Shown: in pieces, positions 36,459 through 45,593 of the stretch
Layout of the letters: each line of letters starts with the position of its first letter
Numbering within the stretch: the stretch's first letter is position 1
NCBI GenBank assembly: GCA_008704415.1
Contig: VXIS01000107.1
Location: forward strand, 62,001 to 126,000
From: Sphaerosporella brunnea
Taxonomy: Eukaryota; Ascomycota; Pezizomycetes; Pezizales; Pyronemataceae
Length of the DNA stretch: 64,000 nucleotides
Direction: 5' to 3'
Made by a program: the position numbers and the translations under genes
The notes under the pieces: generated by a model
What the model saw: the letters and a program-made list of their open reading frames with translations, nothing else
Told to the model about the DNA's origin: nothing
The model's database searches: none

Positions 36459-37270
36459 CTCCATGTCGTGTGCCGGATATGGATAAGCAGGAATGTGTGT
36501 ATGAGATATTGCGGGGCAAAGCTTGTGCCGCATGGGTGTTCGAATAATCACAATCCGTAAACCGAGCTAATACCGTACATACTCGGAATCTTTCTCCTTT
36601 TGATATGAGGTACATATCATCGTCACAGCAAAATGGTGTTTCCCCAATCACTGGGGAGTAGTGAGTGAGTGAGATAGGGCTGTCTGTCCATTCCAACAAC
36701 AACAACACCACATCGAGTGACCTCGCGAGCTCCTTTTCCGATCTAGCCAGCCCAAAGGGCGAAGCGTTCTGTTTTGCGCTGTGTTGCTGCTGCAGGAAGT
36801 AAGTTAGCCCTAGCCTTGCGAGATTGTGGATTGTCATGCGCAACAGTCTCATCCAAAATTCCAGCCCCACGGAGTATTTCTCAAGAAGAAAGGCGGGGCC
36901 TCATGGACGTCTAGCTTGTGATTCGGCGAGGAAGGAAGTTCGGCTGACGCATGCGTGCGATGCGGCGGGCTCGGTCGCTGACTCGCAGAGGACGAAGTGA
37001 CAGACGGGGTTGAGCGATATGTAGCACATGTCAGTCTCAACCGTCATGACCAAGCCGAGTGAATACAGAATACATCACTCAACAGGATGAAACAGTTTTG
37101 AACGGTATGTGATCGATCTGACAGAATGGACTGCTTTACTCGGCCCTGGGCTGGTGCGAACAATCCCTGGAAACCCCCAAGAACTCTTCCCGGAAGAGAG
37201 ATGTGGCGTCTGACAAGGTGTGAACCATCAGGTGTCGTCTCATTTTATTTTTTTGTAAGCGATTCTGCGC

Positions 37271-37281
37271 GGAGTCGAACC
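37271..37281 (-). promoter_or_regulatory. Downstream Pol III B-box of U6
   Basis: GGTTCGACTCC fits the B-box consensus GGTTCGANNCC and lies about 16-26 nt beyond the U6 terminator T-run. Yeast SNR6 also uses a B-box downstream of the terminator, though farther away. The match is visible; its use is inferred. Confidence 0.65.
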
Positions 37282-37296
37282 GCCAACTAGAAAAAC

Positions 37297-37306
37297 AAAA
37301 AAAAAA
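37297..37306 (-). terminator. Pol III terminator of U6
   Basis: A run of ten T (minus strand) immediately follows the last base of U6, the normal RNA polymerase III stop signal. Confidence 0.85.
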
Positions 37307-37403
37307 CTTGTAAGCTCTTCTTTGTGAAGCGTGTCATCCTTAGTGCAGGGGCCATGCTAATCTTCTCTGTATCGTTTCAAATTGACCATGTGTCCCGAAG
37401 GAC
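37307..37403 (-). ncRNA. U6 spliceosomal snRNA
   Basis: The catalytic snRNA of the spliceosome. The 97-nt transcript begins GTCCTTCGGGACA (5' stem-loop). It contains CAATTTGAAACGATACAGAG with the invariant ACAGAG box, then AAGATTAGCATGGCCCC with the AGC triad, then TGCACTAAGGATGACACGC (internal stem-loop) and a CTTCACAAAGAAGAGC tail before the T-run terminator. A TATATA lies 25-30 bp upstream and a B-box just downstream. No intron is seen inside the conserved core. It is the only clear RNA gene I found in the window. Confidence 0.96.
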
Positions 37404-37427
37404 AACTTATAGTTTTTGCAAGTCTAC

Positions 37428-37433
37428 TATATA
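37428..37433 (-). promoter_or_regulatory. TATA box of U6
   Basis: TATATA 25-30 bp before the U6 first base, the usual spacing for Pol III type U6 promoters. It is palindromic and lies between the inverted-repeat arms, so it could also face the plus-strand arm. Confidence 0.65.
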
Positions 37434-37470
37434 CCTCACAGCGCCAAGAATCACCAGCACATGGACAACC

Positions 37471-37546
37471 CGCTCACAAAGAAGAGCTTACAAGTTGTTT
37501 TTTTTTTCTAGTTGGCGGTTTGACTCCGCATAGAATCGCTTACAAA
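37471..37546 (+). pseudogene. Truncated U6 3' copy with B-box, inverted (arm B)
   Basis: The plus strand carries CGCTCACAAAGAAGAGC, TTACAAG, a T-tract, CTAGTTGGCGGTTTGACTCC, GCATAGAATCGCTTACAAAA. This is the last 25 nt of U6, its terminator and its downstream B-box (one C-to-T change in the box). Weak resemblance to U6 (ACAG, AAGA, AGC, ATGG words) may extend upstream to about 37430, but the ACAGAG core and 5' stem are absent, so no functional U6 can be made from it. Confidence 0.7.
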
Positions 37547-38544
37547 AGCGGCCGCGCTCGAATGGCGAGCTGGACCGAGCAGCCCCCATTGCTAGTCATC
37601 AAATTCCAAGCCTCCGGCCTTTGGGTCCACCACTCAATACCGCTCTGCTGTAGCTGAGACACCAACGGGTCGATCTCTTCGCTACGACTAGATGGCGGCT
37701 GCCAGTGATCCGTTATATCCTGGCGTCTGATACTCCTCAAGCATCAACTGTAGCAAGGTGCGATCCTCCATGGGGTGCTGCGACACACTACTCTACTTTG
37801 CCCTCAACGCCCCGCGGTAGCCTTCAAGTCTCCACTAACGACACGAACTGCCTCTCCAACCCCATAATGTCCCCTTCTGTCTGCTCGTACGTCCCGGCTC
37901 GTACGTAAAGGATAACATGAGTAGCTGCGCTTTCCCGTTTCCATAAAGCCTCCTCAAGAACCCTCGACTCTGCAGACTCCTTGCGTGCTTTCTCCGCCGG
38001 AGCGATAGGGCATGGACTTAACGAGCGCTGCCAAATGCCTTGACCCGAGGCATGCAGTCGAGGCCAAACAACAGAACTGAAGACCAGTTCCGTAAAGGGT
38101 ATATCGTGTTCAATGGGGGACGTAATACCTGGAGATCGCGATCGGATTAGCAGCAGCAGTAGAGAATTAGGTAGGGACATACCAGGGAGTCGGTCAGCTA
38201 CTCGTGAAAGAGCCTCGAGAACATCCTCGTACTAAGACTTTGCAACCGCTCAATGTCGTGGCCGTGACAGAACAAACACTCAGAAGAAATGCCAAAGCCA
38301 ATCGTCCTCACATTGCAACTTGGTCGCACGAACACTTGTTGTCCCTCAAGTACGCTTCCAATAAGCCACGACCCGCCGTACCGCGCGGCTGCGACAAAAA
38401 CTCGATAATGTCCTTCCACTCATGAGTATTCATGGCCTTGTCAATACACCCCCTCAGGCCGGTGGGCTGTAGCCATGACCAGGTCCATTGATCCGCATTG
38501 TGCTTCTCCGACCACCGCTTGAGTACTGCTGGATGTAGCCACAC
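37540..38544 (-). pseudogene. Possible orphan gene or gene remnant
   Basis: Three minus-strand open stretches (38308-38544, 37824-38180 and 37540-37740) have protein-like composition, including Trp-rich QWTWSWLQPTGL and EWKDIIEFLSQPRG in the first and GIEWWTQRPEAWNLM in the last. I cannot join them into one clean spliced frame, and a TGA ends the middle piece after LVET. I recognise no family. It may be an intron-rich orphan gene or a degraded one. The final stop lies inside arm B of the U6 inverted repeat. Confidence 0.25.
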
Positions 38545-39410
38545 AAGAGCTCCTGGAAGATATCCTCGAGAACTCCTGTTGGAAGAAGCAAACTTCCCTG
38601 TGCGCCGTTAGCATCAGAACTTTTTGGTAATGATCCATCCCCTATAGTGTAGCTGGCACTAAATCAACGCGGATAACACCATGTAGAATAAGGTTGTCTG
38701 CAGCCGGCGTGAGATATGACATGGTGCCACCGGCATCACCAAGTCGAAAAACTGACCTCCCAGCTACACTCTGATCACCCGTGTGGTTGGATGCTCGCTG
38801 TGCGGTGATCACCTCCTGTGCCCCTGGCGAATTGGCCTGCAGTCTCTGGCTGGGCCAGCGCTGGCGCCATCCATGCCTCCATTTCCACCGGTATCGTTGC
38901 CCTCAATCCAAGAGCACCGCTACCCGCTCGTAGTTGATCTGTTCGCTGAGAATGAAGCTCTCTACTCAGAGGGCATGAGGCAGCACTAGGGTTAACAGTA
39001 GCCAGCAAGCTGGATAACTGGGCAGCTCATGTTGTGGAGATGTAGAGGGATGGACGGTGATGTGCTTCACGATTGATCACTCGGAAGTTGGACAGCCAGC
39101 TAACAACCTGGGCTCGTTGTTTGGATGTTCAGCCACACCAACCAGCCCAACGCCACACCAACTGATACATCTGCTATTCTACTTCTCGATCAAAACTCGT
39201 GGCTCTCCTTCAAATGGCGTCGCTCACGAATGCCTATGTGAGATTTTGGCTCATCCTCATGATGCCCTGAGCCCTAACACCCCCCACGATCGCTTAACGT
39301 GCGGCTCGAAACTTCGCGCTAGTCGTTGCCGTGTTTACATCTCGCGAAAGTCCAAACCCAGTGCCTGCCCAGTCGAAGATCGTCGTCCCATCCACTTCTC
39401 CGCCTCCACC
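38545..39410. other. Intergenic region before tinC
   Basis: Short frames on both strands (for example 38783-38989 plus, 38775-39008 minus) with no recognisable domain. The last few hundred bases are the tinC promoter side. Confidence 0.4.
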
Positions 39411-42400
39411 ATGGACCCGCGCGATCTAAAGTCCGCGTCCAACTATGTCAACAACCAGCTTGCCTCGCGCGGGCTGGTACGCGGTACGCCAATAGACTTC
39501 GCGAGGCCCTCAAAAGACCCAGAGAATCCCGCGCGCATCATCAATCTGGTTTACGAGCTCGTTCAGCGGCGCGATGTATGTCCCCAAACGTCGATCGGAG
39601 ACTTCTTCTGACGGTACACTGCTGTAGAGAGATGCGGAGCAGCGAGAATCACTGGCGATAACGATTCGAACCCTACGAAACTCAGAGACCAAGAACAATT
39701 CGACGATTGTACGATCCCGCTGATTCTATTCCTCGCTCGGGGCTGTTCTTACCGCCGCGTTATAGGAATCGCTTAACCAAAGGATCGCCGAGCTCGAACG
39801 GAAACATTCAATACAAGAAGCGCAATGTCGTGCTACTGCCTCATCTTTGCGCGCCGCCGAGTCATCAGCCAAGTCGCTTCGTGACGAAACGGTGCGCCTG
39901 AAGACACATCTTGCGCAGGTCCGGACGCAGTGCCAAAACGACATACGCAAGCGAGACATCGAGCTACAAAAGATGAAGGATCGGCTCTTGGACTCTAGGC
40001 GAGGAAATCGACCGTCGGCATCTACGATCGTTGTCAAGGGTGGACCATTATCCAAAGGCTCAGTTCGCGGTGCTGAGGAGGGCGATGCGATTCAGGGGAA
40101 TGGGCTCGCTGATGACACGGCGGACTTTCTCACTCAACTCTCCCAGGCACTCGCCGACGAGAACGACAGCATATTAGCACTTTTCCGACAATGCCTCTCC
40201 CAACTAAAAGCATTGCAAGGCCTACCGGATGATGGCCACAACCCCGAAACGGAAGAGGAGGCAGAAGACGCTGTAAACCAAGTTGTGGCGCCGCCAGCCA
40301 ATTTCGATAGCATAAGTCGGGAAATGGAAGCAGTGATGTCATCTTTGAATGAGATGATTAACCAGCCTAACTACGTGCCTATCGAGGAACTGGCAGCAAA
40401 GAATGAGGAGCTTGCAGAGAAGGATGACGAGATCCAACTGCTTCAGAAGAGAAATGATGTTTTGGAGGCGGAGTGGAGAAAAGCCATTGCTCTTATGGAT
40501 GAAACGAACAGGAAGTTACTGGAATCTATCAAAGAACCTGAACAACTGCAAGACTCAGCAGAATCAGCAGAAGAAACTGAGGTGTCACACAGAAGGCAGA
40601 GTAGGGGTAATGCTGGGGCAAGCAGACCAAGGATCGCCATCGTCGCCGAGTTGCAGGTGCTCCGAGATCACGAAGCCGCGACAGGCGAAACGCCCTTACG
40701 GCTTCGATCCTGGGAGTCAGAGCGTCAGCCCAGAGCCGTACCCGAACCAGAGACACAGGCCACACAAGCGTCGGAACCAGAAGCCGTTTTTGAACCACAG
40801 CCTTTGTTTGCAACGCAGCCGGTTGTAGAGGAACCACAGTCAGAAGAAGCACAGGAGGCGACACAACTTCCCGAATCCGAAACTGAAGTACGTAAAACTA
40901 GGTCAAAAAAAGCTACTCCGAAGAGGCGGGTTAGTACCCGGACACGGCTCCCTGAGGCCGAATCCGAACCCGCGCCGCAGCCAGGACCAGAGCACGCAGC
41001 CCTCACATCTGCTGCACCAGCTGAAACACCCAAGAGACGAGGCAACCTCAGAAAGCGCCCCGAGCCAGAACCAGAGGCCGACTGCGAACCTGCGCCGGAG
41101 CCAAAGTCTGTTCCTGCCGCGACAAAAGCGACGCCAAAGAGACGTGGCAATGCCATACGCACCACAGAACCAGAACCAGAGCCAGAACCTATGCCTGAGC
41201 CGGGAACCGAACAAGATGCCGTACCTCCGCCCATACGAGTAAACCCCAAGAGACGTAGCAGCGCTCGTACACGCATTGCCGAATCGGTAGCGGAAGCAGG
41301 GCCTGCGCCGGTCCCGGTGAAACCAACACCCAAGAAACGTGGTAGCGCCAGGAAGCGTATTCCTGAACCAGAACCAGAGCCGGAGATTGAATCCGCAGCA
41401 GAACCAGCGCCAGAACCTGTCAAGGCCACCCCGAAAAGACGAGCGAGCGCTAGGATCCTCCGCCCCGTACCTGAACCTAGGCAAGAGTCTGAGCACACGG
41501 AACCCGCATCGACGGCGACGCCCAAGAGACGAGGCAACGCCAGAAAGCGCCCTGAGCCAGAGACCGAAGGTGAACCTGCACCAGAGCCAAAGGCTGTTCC
41601 TGCCGCGACAAAGGCGACGCCGAAGAGACGCAGCAATACCAGGGCACGTGCCACAGAACCGGAGCCAGAAGCAGAAGCCGGACCAGAGCATCAGGAAGAC
41701 CAAGAGGCTGCACCTTCGCCAATAAAAGCGACCCCGAAGAGACGTAGTGTCCAAAAACGCCTTGGTGAAACAGAGCCGGAGCAAGAGACTGCGCCTTCAC
41801 CGGTGAAACCCACGCCAAAAAAACGTGGAAAAAGCCTCCCTGAGCCAGAGTCCGAAGACGAGCTTGCCCTGGCTGGGACAAAAGCGACTCCAAAACGACG
41901 TGCTATGACACCTCTTCCGGAGCCAGAACTCGAGCGTGAGCCCACACCTACCGCGACTCCCAAGAGACGCTCTAGTACCAGGATTCGCCTTCCCGAACCA
42001 GAGTCCGAGGACGAGCTGGCACCGGTGGTGACAAGAAAAGCGACGCCGGGGAGACGCGGTAGTCTCAGACTCCGTGCCCCGGAGCCGGAGCCGGAGTCGG
42101 AATTGGAGCAGCAAGAACCAGAGCCCATGGATGATAGGGATGACCTAGTACTCTACAAAGAGGAGGTGATTGTGGTTCGCACCAAGTCACCCGCTCCGTC
42201 ACCGGTGCTCCTTAAGTTCCGCCCAAGGTCCAAGCCTGTTGCTGAAGTGGAACCCGAACCCGAACCAGAGCCTGCCGTATCTAAGAAGCGCCGCAGGGGT
42301 ACGAAACCTGTAAGCGTCGTTCTCTGTTCTGTCAATTCGGCGTCTAACGCATGCAACAGAAGCCTAAGCCTGCCGAGGCCGAAGCCCAAGATGAAGTAGA

Positions 42401-42497
42401 GCTCGATGCAGAGTCCCCTCCGGCCAAAAAAGTGAAGAAACGCGCGTCCAAGCGGAATATGACGATGGATACTCTGTTGGGAGCCGCGTTCAAGTGA
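39411..42497 (+). CDS. tinC: ADIP-family coiled-coil protein (TinC/NIMA-interacting) with TPKRR repeats
   Basis: ADIP/SSX2IP-domain proteins act at centrosomes and spindle poles. The Aspergillus member TinC interacts with the mitotic kinase NIMA. The start MDPRDLKSASNYVNNQLASR is the conserved N-terminus of the fungal family. Two introns (39575-39627 and 39708-39766, approximate) precede a long exon with coiled coils (ESLNQRIAELERKHS, residues about 85-160, and EELAEKDDEIQLLQKRNDVL). From about residue 350 to 790 the protein becomes a repeat: 13 units of (A/P)TPK(R/K)R followed by Ser/Asn/Arg and a PEPEPE-type acidic stretch. A final intron (about 42311-42359) joins to KPKPAEAEAQ...KRNMTMDTLLGAAFK-stop. 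The repeats combine CDK-type TPxR/K sites with basic, possibly nuclear-localising clusters. N-terminal family assignment is firm; the repeat's role is inference. Confidence 0.85.
40900..42090 (+). repeat. Coding minisatellite: 13 TPKRR / PEPE units
   Basis: DNA encoding the tinC repeat. There are nine TPKRR, two TPKKR, one NPKRR and one TPGRR cores, spaced about 20-45 codons and separated by Glu/Pro-rich text. Unit length varies, but subsets (for example those at about 41090-41170 and 41570-41650, both PEPK(S/A)VPAATKATPKRR) are nearly identical, showing recent internal duplication. Confidence 0.85.
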
Positions 42498-42821
42498 TGC
42501 ATGTGCCTTCTAGCGTTTTCATATACCCTTTACTCACAGTAATGATTTCCTTTTTTCGTTTCGGCTGGGGCTGCTTCCGTTTGTTTGTTTCATTACTAGG
42601 CGTCTCGGTCTGATGGCTGGTGCTTTCTCTTTTTGGGCATCTTCTTTAAATATACTAGGTGTTTCGGCACGAATGCAGTTTCCTTTCTTTGTGTGCGACA
42701 TCTTGTCATGGATGTTCACTCACCAAATGAGTGGAAAACATATGCTCCATTGATCTCATTGACAGGACTAATATCATTCATGCGCATGTTATATGCTGCT
42801 TGCGCACAGTCAAAACAGAAA
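42498..42821. other. Convergent intergenic region
   Basis: Facing 3' regions of tinC and the Rieske-AIF gene, T-rich on the plus strand. Nothing else seen. Confidence 0.5.
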
Positions 42822-44668
42822 TCAAGCCCCGACTATAGTGGCAGGCGGATACACCTCCAACGGACTCTTTCCCTGCTTGATCTCCGACTTCGAGATCATC
42901 TTTCCCCTCCGCATCAGCTCTGCGCTCTGCATGACCACCGGATCGGCACCCTGGGAGGCGACGGCAACCACGCGCTCTCCCTGCGTGTAGTACGCAACCC
43001 ACTTGTTCTTGTCTGGCTCTCCGGTAACGATCACATCGTCGTACTGGTCGTTGCCCTGGGTATTTCCGCAATACCGCAGCTGCGCGCCAAGCGCACTCCA
43101 GAAAATGGGGGTGAACGGTACCGGCTTGCGTTTGTTCGCGATGTGACGTCCCACCTGACGGCCGCCGTTTTGCGCTACGTTCCAGTGCTCTGTTGTGGTC
43201 AGTGGGTGATACATCATGATTCCGGAAGAGAGGATCACCGATTCGCACCATCCCGCCGTTGTGCGGATATGTGGCAATGTCACCAATCGCGTATGCGTCC
43301 TCGACGCCCTGGATACGCCAGTGGTCGTCCACGCGGACGCTGCTGTCGGCTTCCAGCTTTACGCCGCTGCTCTTGAGGTATTCAGTCGCCGGGGCGACGC
43401 CGACGCCGAGGATGACCAGGTCTGCGGGGATGTTCTCGCCGTTCTTGAGCGCTACGGAGCCGACTAACGATGCATCTGTGGATGAGGGCTCTGCGTCATC
43501 CACGCTGGCACCCAGATAGAACTTTACGCCGGACTTTTCGAGTTGGCGCTGGAAGATGCGGCCGACTTCTGCACCCATTACTCGCTCAAGTGGCGCGCTG
43601 TCCATGCCGATGATTGTTACGGAGTTTTTCTTGCCGCTGAGACACTTACCGACTTCCATGCCGATAAAGCTGGAGCCTGGGCTGTATTAGCCGTTGCAGA
43701 CGGAAGGGGGAGAGAGGGAAGGCACCGATTATAACCACCTTCTTCCCATCATCTCCCAACGCCTTTAGGATGGCATTGACATCGTCCATTCCTCTCAGAG
43801 TAAAGACATTCCCCAAGGTTTTAAACCCGGTCATGGGCAACCTCTTCGGTGTGCCGCCCGTAGCAAAAATCACCTTATCATACACCCACTCCTCGCCGTT
43901 CTCTCCCAGCAGCTTCTTAGCAGCAAAATCCACACTCTTGACGCTCTTCCCCAAGTGGAAATCCACGGCGGCGGCTTTGTAGAAGTCGCTATCGCGCCAT
44001 GTAATCTTTTTCAGGTCTGGAATCAACGCTTTGGAAAGCTTAGTCCGGTCGATGGGGTAGTACTCCTCCTTCGAAACCACAGTTATCTGCCCGGAATACC
44101 CCTTCTCCCGCAACCCCTCGATTGCGCCCAGCGCACCGCTGCCGCCACCAACGATCACCACGCGCTCGTTCGAGCGCACGGAAACAGTCACATCGGGCAC
44201 CCTGCTGCCCGCCTTCAACGCCGCCTCGTCGCCGCGGACATAAACCGCGCCGTCCCGCTCCTCGACATGGAAAGACGAGAGGTAGTCCAGGGCCGGCGCA
44301 TTCTCGACGCACCCGTCAGCCGTCGAGAAGCACGCGCCGTGCCAGGGACAGGTAAGCCTCCCGTCGGCGGAGAGGACGCCCTTGACGAGGGGCGCACCGT
44401 AGTGCGTACACCGCGGGCCAACGGCTCTCAGAGCGCCGTTGACGCGGAGCAGCAGTATCTTCGCGTTGTTGTCGTCGCCGTCGAGGCCTACGATCGAGGC
44501 TTCGGTTTTTTCGCCGTTCTGCGGCACCGAGCTGAGCTTTAGCAGGTACTCTTTTTGCTGCGCCGTCGTCGTCATGGTCGCGATCTTCCTGCGGAGGCCG
44601 TGCGCGGATGTAGGTGCTGCGAGTGCGAGGCGACAACGGAGTGGGGTTATAAGCTGCACGGAGGGCAT
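42822..44668 (-). CDS. Rieske-domain AIF-like FAD oxidoreductase
   Basis: Member of the AIF/AIFM3-like pyridine nucleotide-disulphide reductases with an N-terminal Rieske [2Fe-2S] domain; in fungi often called AifA/Nfr1. An Arg-rich, Ser/Ala-rich leader (MPSVQLITPLRCRLALA) suggests mitochondrial import; an internal Met (MTTTAQQKEYLLKL) could give a cytosolic form. Residues about 55-130 hold the cluster ligands CTHYGAP and CPWHGACF. Then come the FAD-binding VVIVGGGSGALGAIEGL, the TVVSKEEYYPIDRTKLSK segment, a second dinucleotide fold (KVVIIGSSFIGMEV, formed by splicing) and DAYAIGDIATYP, the usual FAD-contacting motif. A C-terminal dimerisation-type domain ends PPATIVGA. At least two introns (about 43682-43725 and one near 43205-43240). 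It likely passes electrons from NAD(P)H via FAD to the Rieske cluster, with a possible role in redox control or cell death. Confidence 0.9.
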
Positions 44669-45593
44669 GCAGTTCTGGGTTTTGCTTTTTGAGGCGGGGT
44701 TACGGCAACTTATATACGTAGAGTGTGCTCGTATGTACTACATACTCTACGTCAGCTGCGAGCCATCCCGTCTGCGCCCGCGCCGGCGGTTCCAAATGCG
44801 CTTGCTGGTGGAGAAGCTGTACGTACCGTTGGGATACCACCTGTTGCATGATGCAGCGATGACGCAATGACGTCAACATCGAGCCGATGGATACGCGCAG
44901 AGTGCTCAGCGAGCGGGGGAGTGACAGCAGCACGGAGGAAGCCGTTCCTCCGCGGAGATCATTATGAAAATGGGGGGATGGATTGATCGAATCGTTGGGT
45001 TAGGCCGAGCCGAGTGATGTTCGGTGCCGGAGTCATGGTGTATCACGTCTTGCGATGGAAAAAATGGAAGCTTTTAATTACATCCCACATCCCATCCCAT
45101 CCATCCATCCACATATGCCCTCCCCTCCTTGGAATTGTCAACTATAACAAATGACAACAATCTTTCGCACGGCAAAGGAAACAAGAAAGCAAGCTACATC
45201 AGTGTAGCAGTGGGCAGTAGATAGGAGCAGAGCAGCATGAGTGGAGCCGGAAGGAATCAACACAAAAAAAAAGTTAAAAAAAAAAAAGAAGAGAGCGACA
45301 CCTCAACACCCAATATCCCCAACATCCGCAATCAACTATGATAGATACTTGAGTAGCAAAAAGCAGAACTCCCCCCACATCCTTTCATGCAGCAAGTAAA
45401 AAGAAAAGAAACGCGTCCCGGATGAGAAACAAAAAAAAAAGGAGCAAACCCAAGCACAGCAGCCCGGAACCACGCAGAGTGAAATAAAAAAAACAGGGGG
45501 GGCAAAAAAGCCTACCATAGCATGAGCCCTATCCTAACAAAACCCCTCTCTCTGCCATCCTCTTCCTTCGCAATTTGGACATGGACAGAACAA
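44669..45593. other. Intergenic region
   Basis: Upstream of the Rieske-AIF gene and downstream of the SSH4-like gene. Contains an imperfect hairpin (ACGTAGAGT at 44716-44724 and ACTCTACGT at 44744-44752), a CCCATCCATCC tract (about 45085-45110) and A-runs (45265-45290). No gene supported. Confidence 0.4.

Larger units (their letters stand above)
33951..37250. other. Intergenic region, low complexity
   Basis: No supported gene. Contains (GACGA)n at about 34681-34717, (GAAC)n and (CAA)n tracts near 35335-35395, GTATGTATGTA near 35577, an 11-G run at about 35922, a 25-T homopolymer at 36434-36458 and the palindromic ACCTACTTAAGTAGGT (about 34503-34518). The 298-codon minus frame at 35974-36870 contains KKKKKKK from the poly-T run and shows no conserved motif. 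Confidence 0.45.
37251..37331 (-). repeat. Inverted repeat arm A (U6 3' end plus B-box)
   Basis: Read on the minus strand: CGCTTCACAAAGAAGAGC, TTACAAG, T-tract, CTAGTTGGCGGTTCGACTCC, GCGCAGAATCGCTTACAAAA. The same order occurs on the plus strand at 37471-37546. The arms are about 80 bp and roughly 90% identical by eye, separated by 139 bp that hold the rest of U6 and its TATA box. Confidence 0.85.

Noticed and set aside
35974..36870. Minus-strand frame of 298 codons
   Set aside because: Depends on translating a 25-T run as polylysine and has no recognisable motif; overlaps low-complexity intergenic DNA.
37271..37281. GGTTCGACTCC as part of a tRNA gene
   Set aside because: No cloverleaf can be folded around it; its position just past the U6 terminator fits a downstream B-box better.
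40725..41784. Two long minus-strand open frames (309 and 293 codons) opposite tinC
   Set aside because: They mirror the repetitive, stop-poor TPKRR/PEPE coding region in other frames; no family features, and the plus-strand gene has a conserved start and splice sites.
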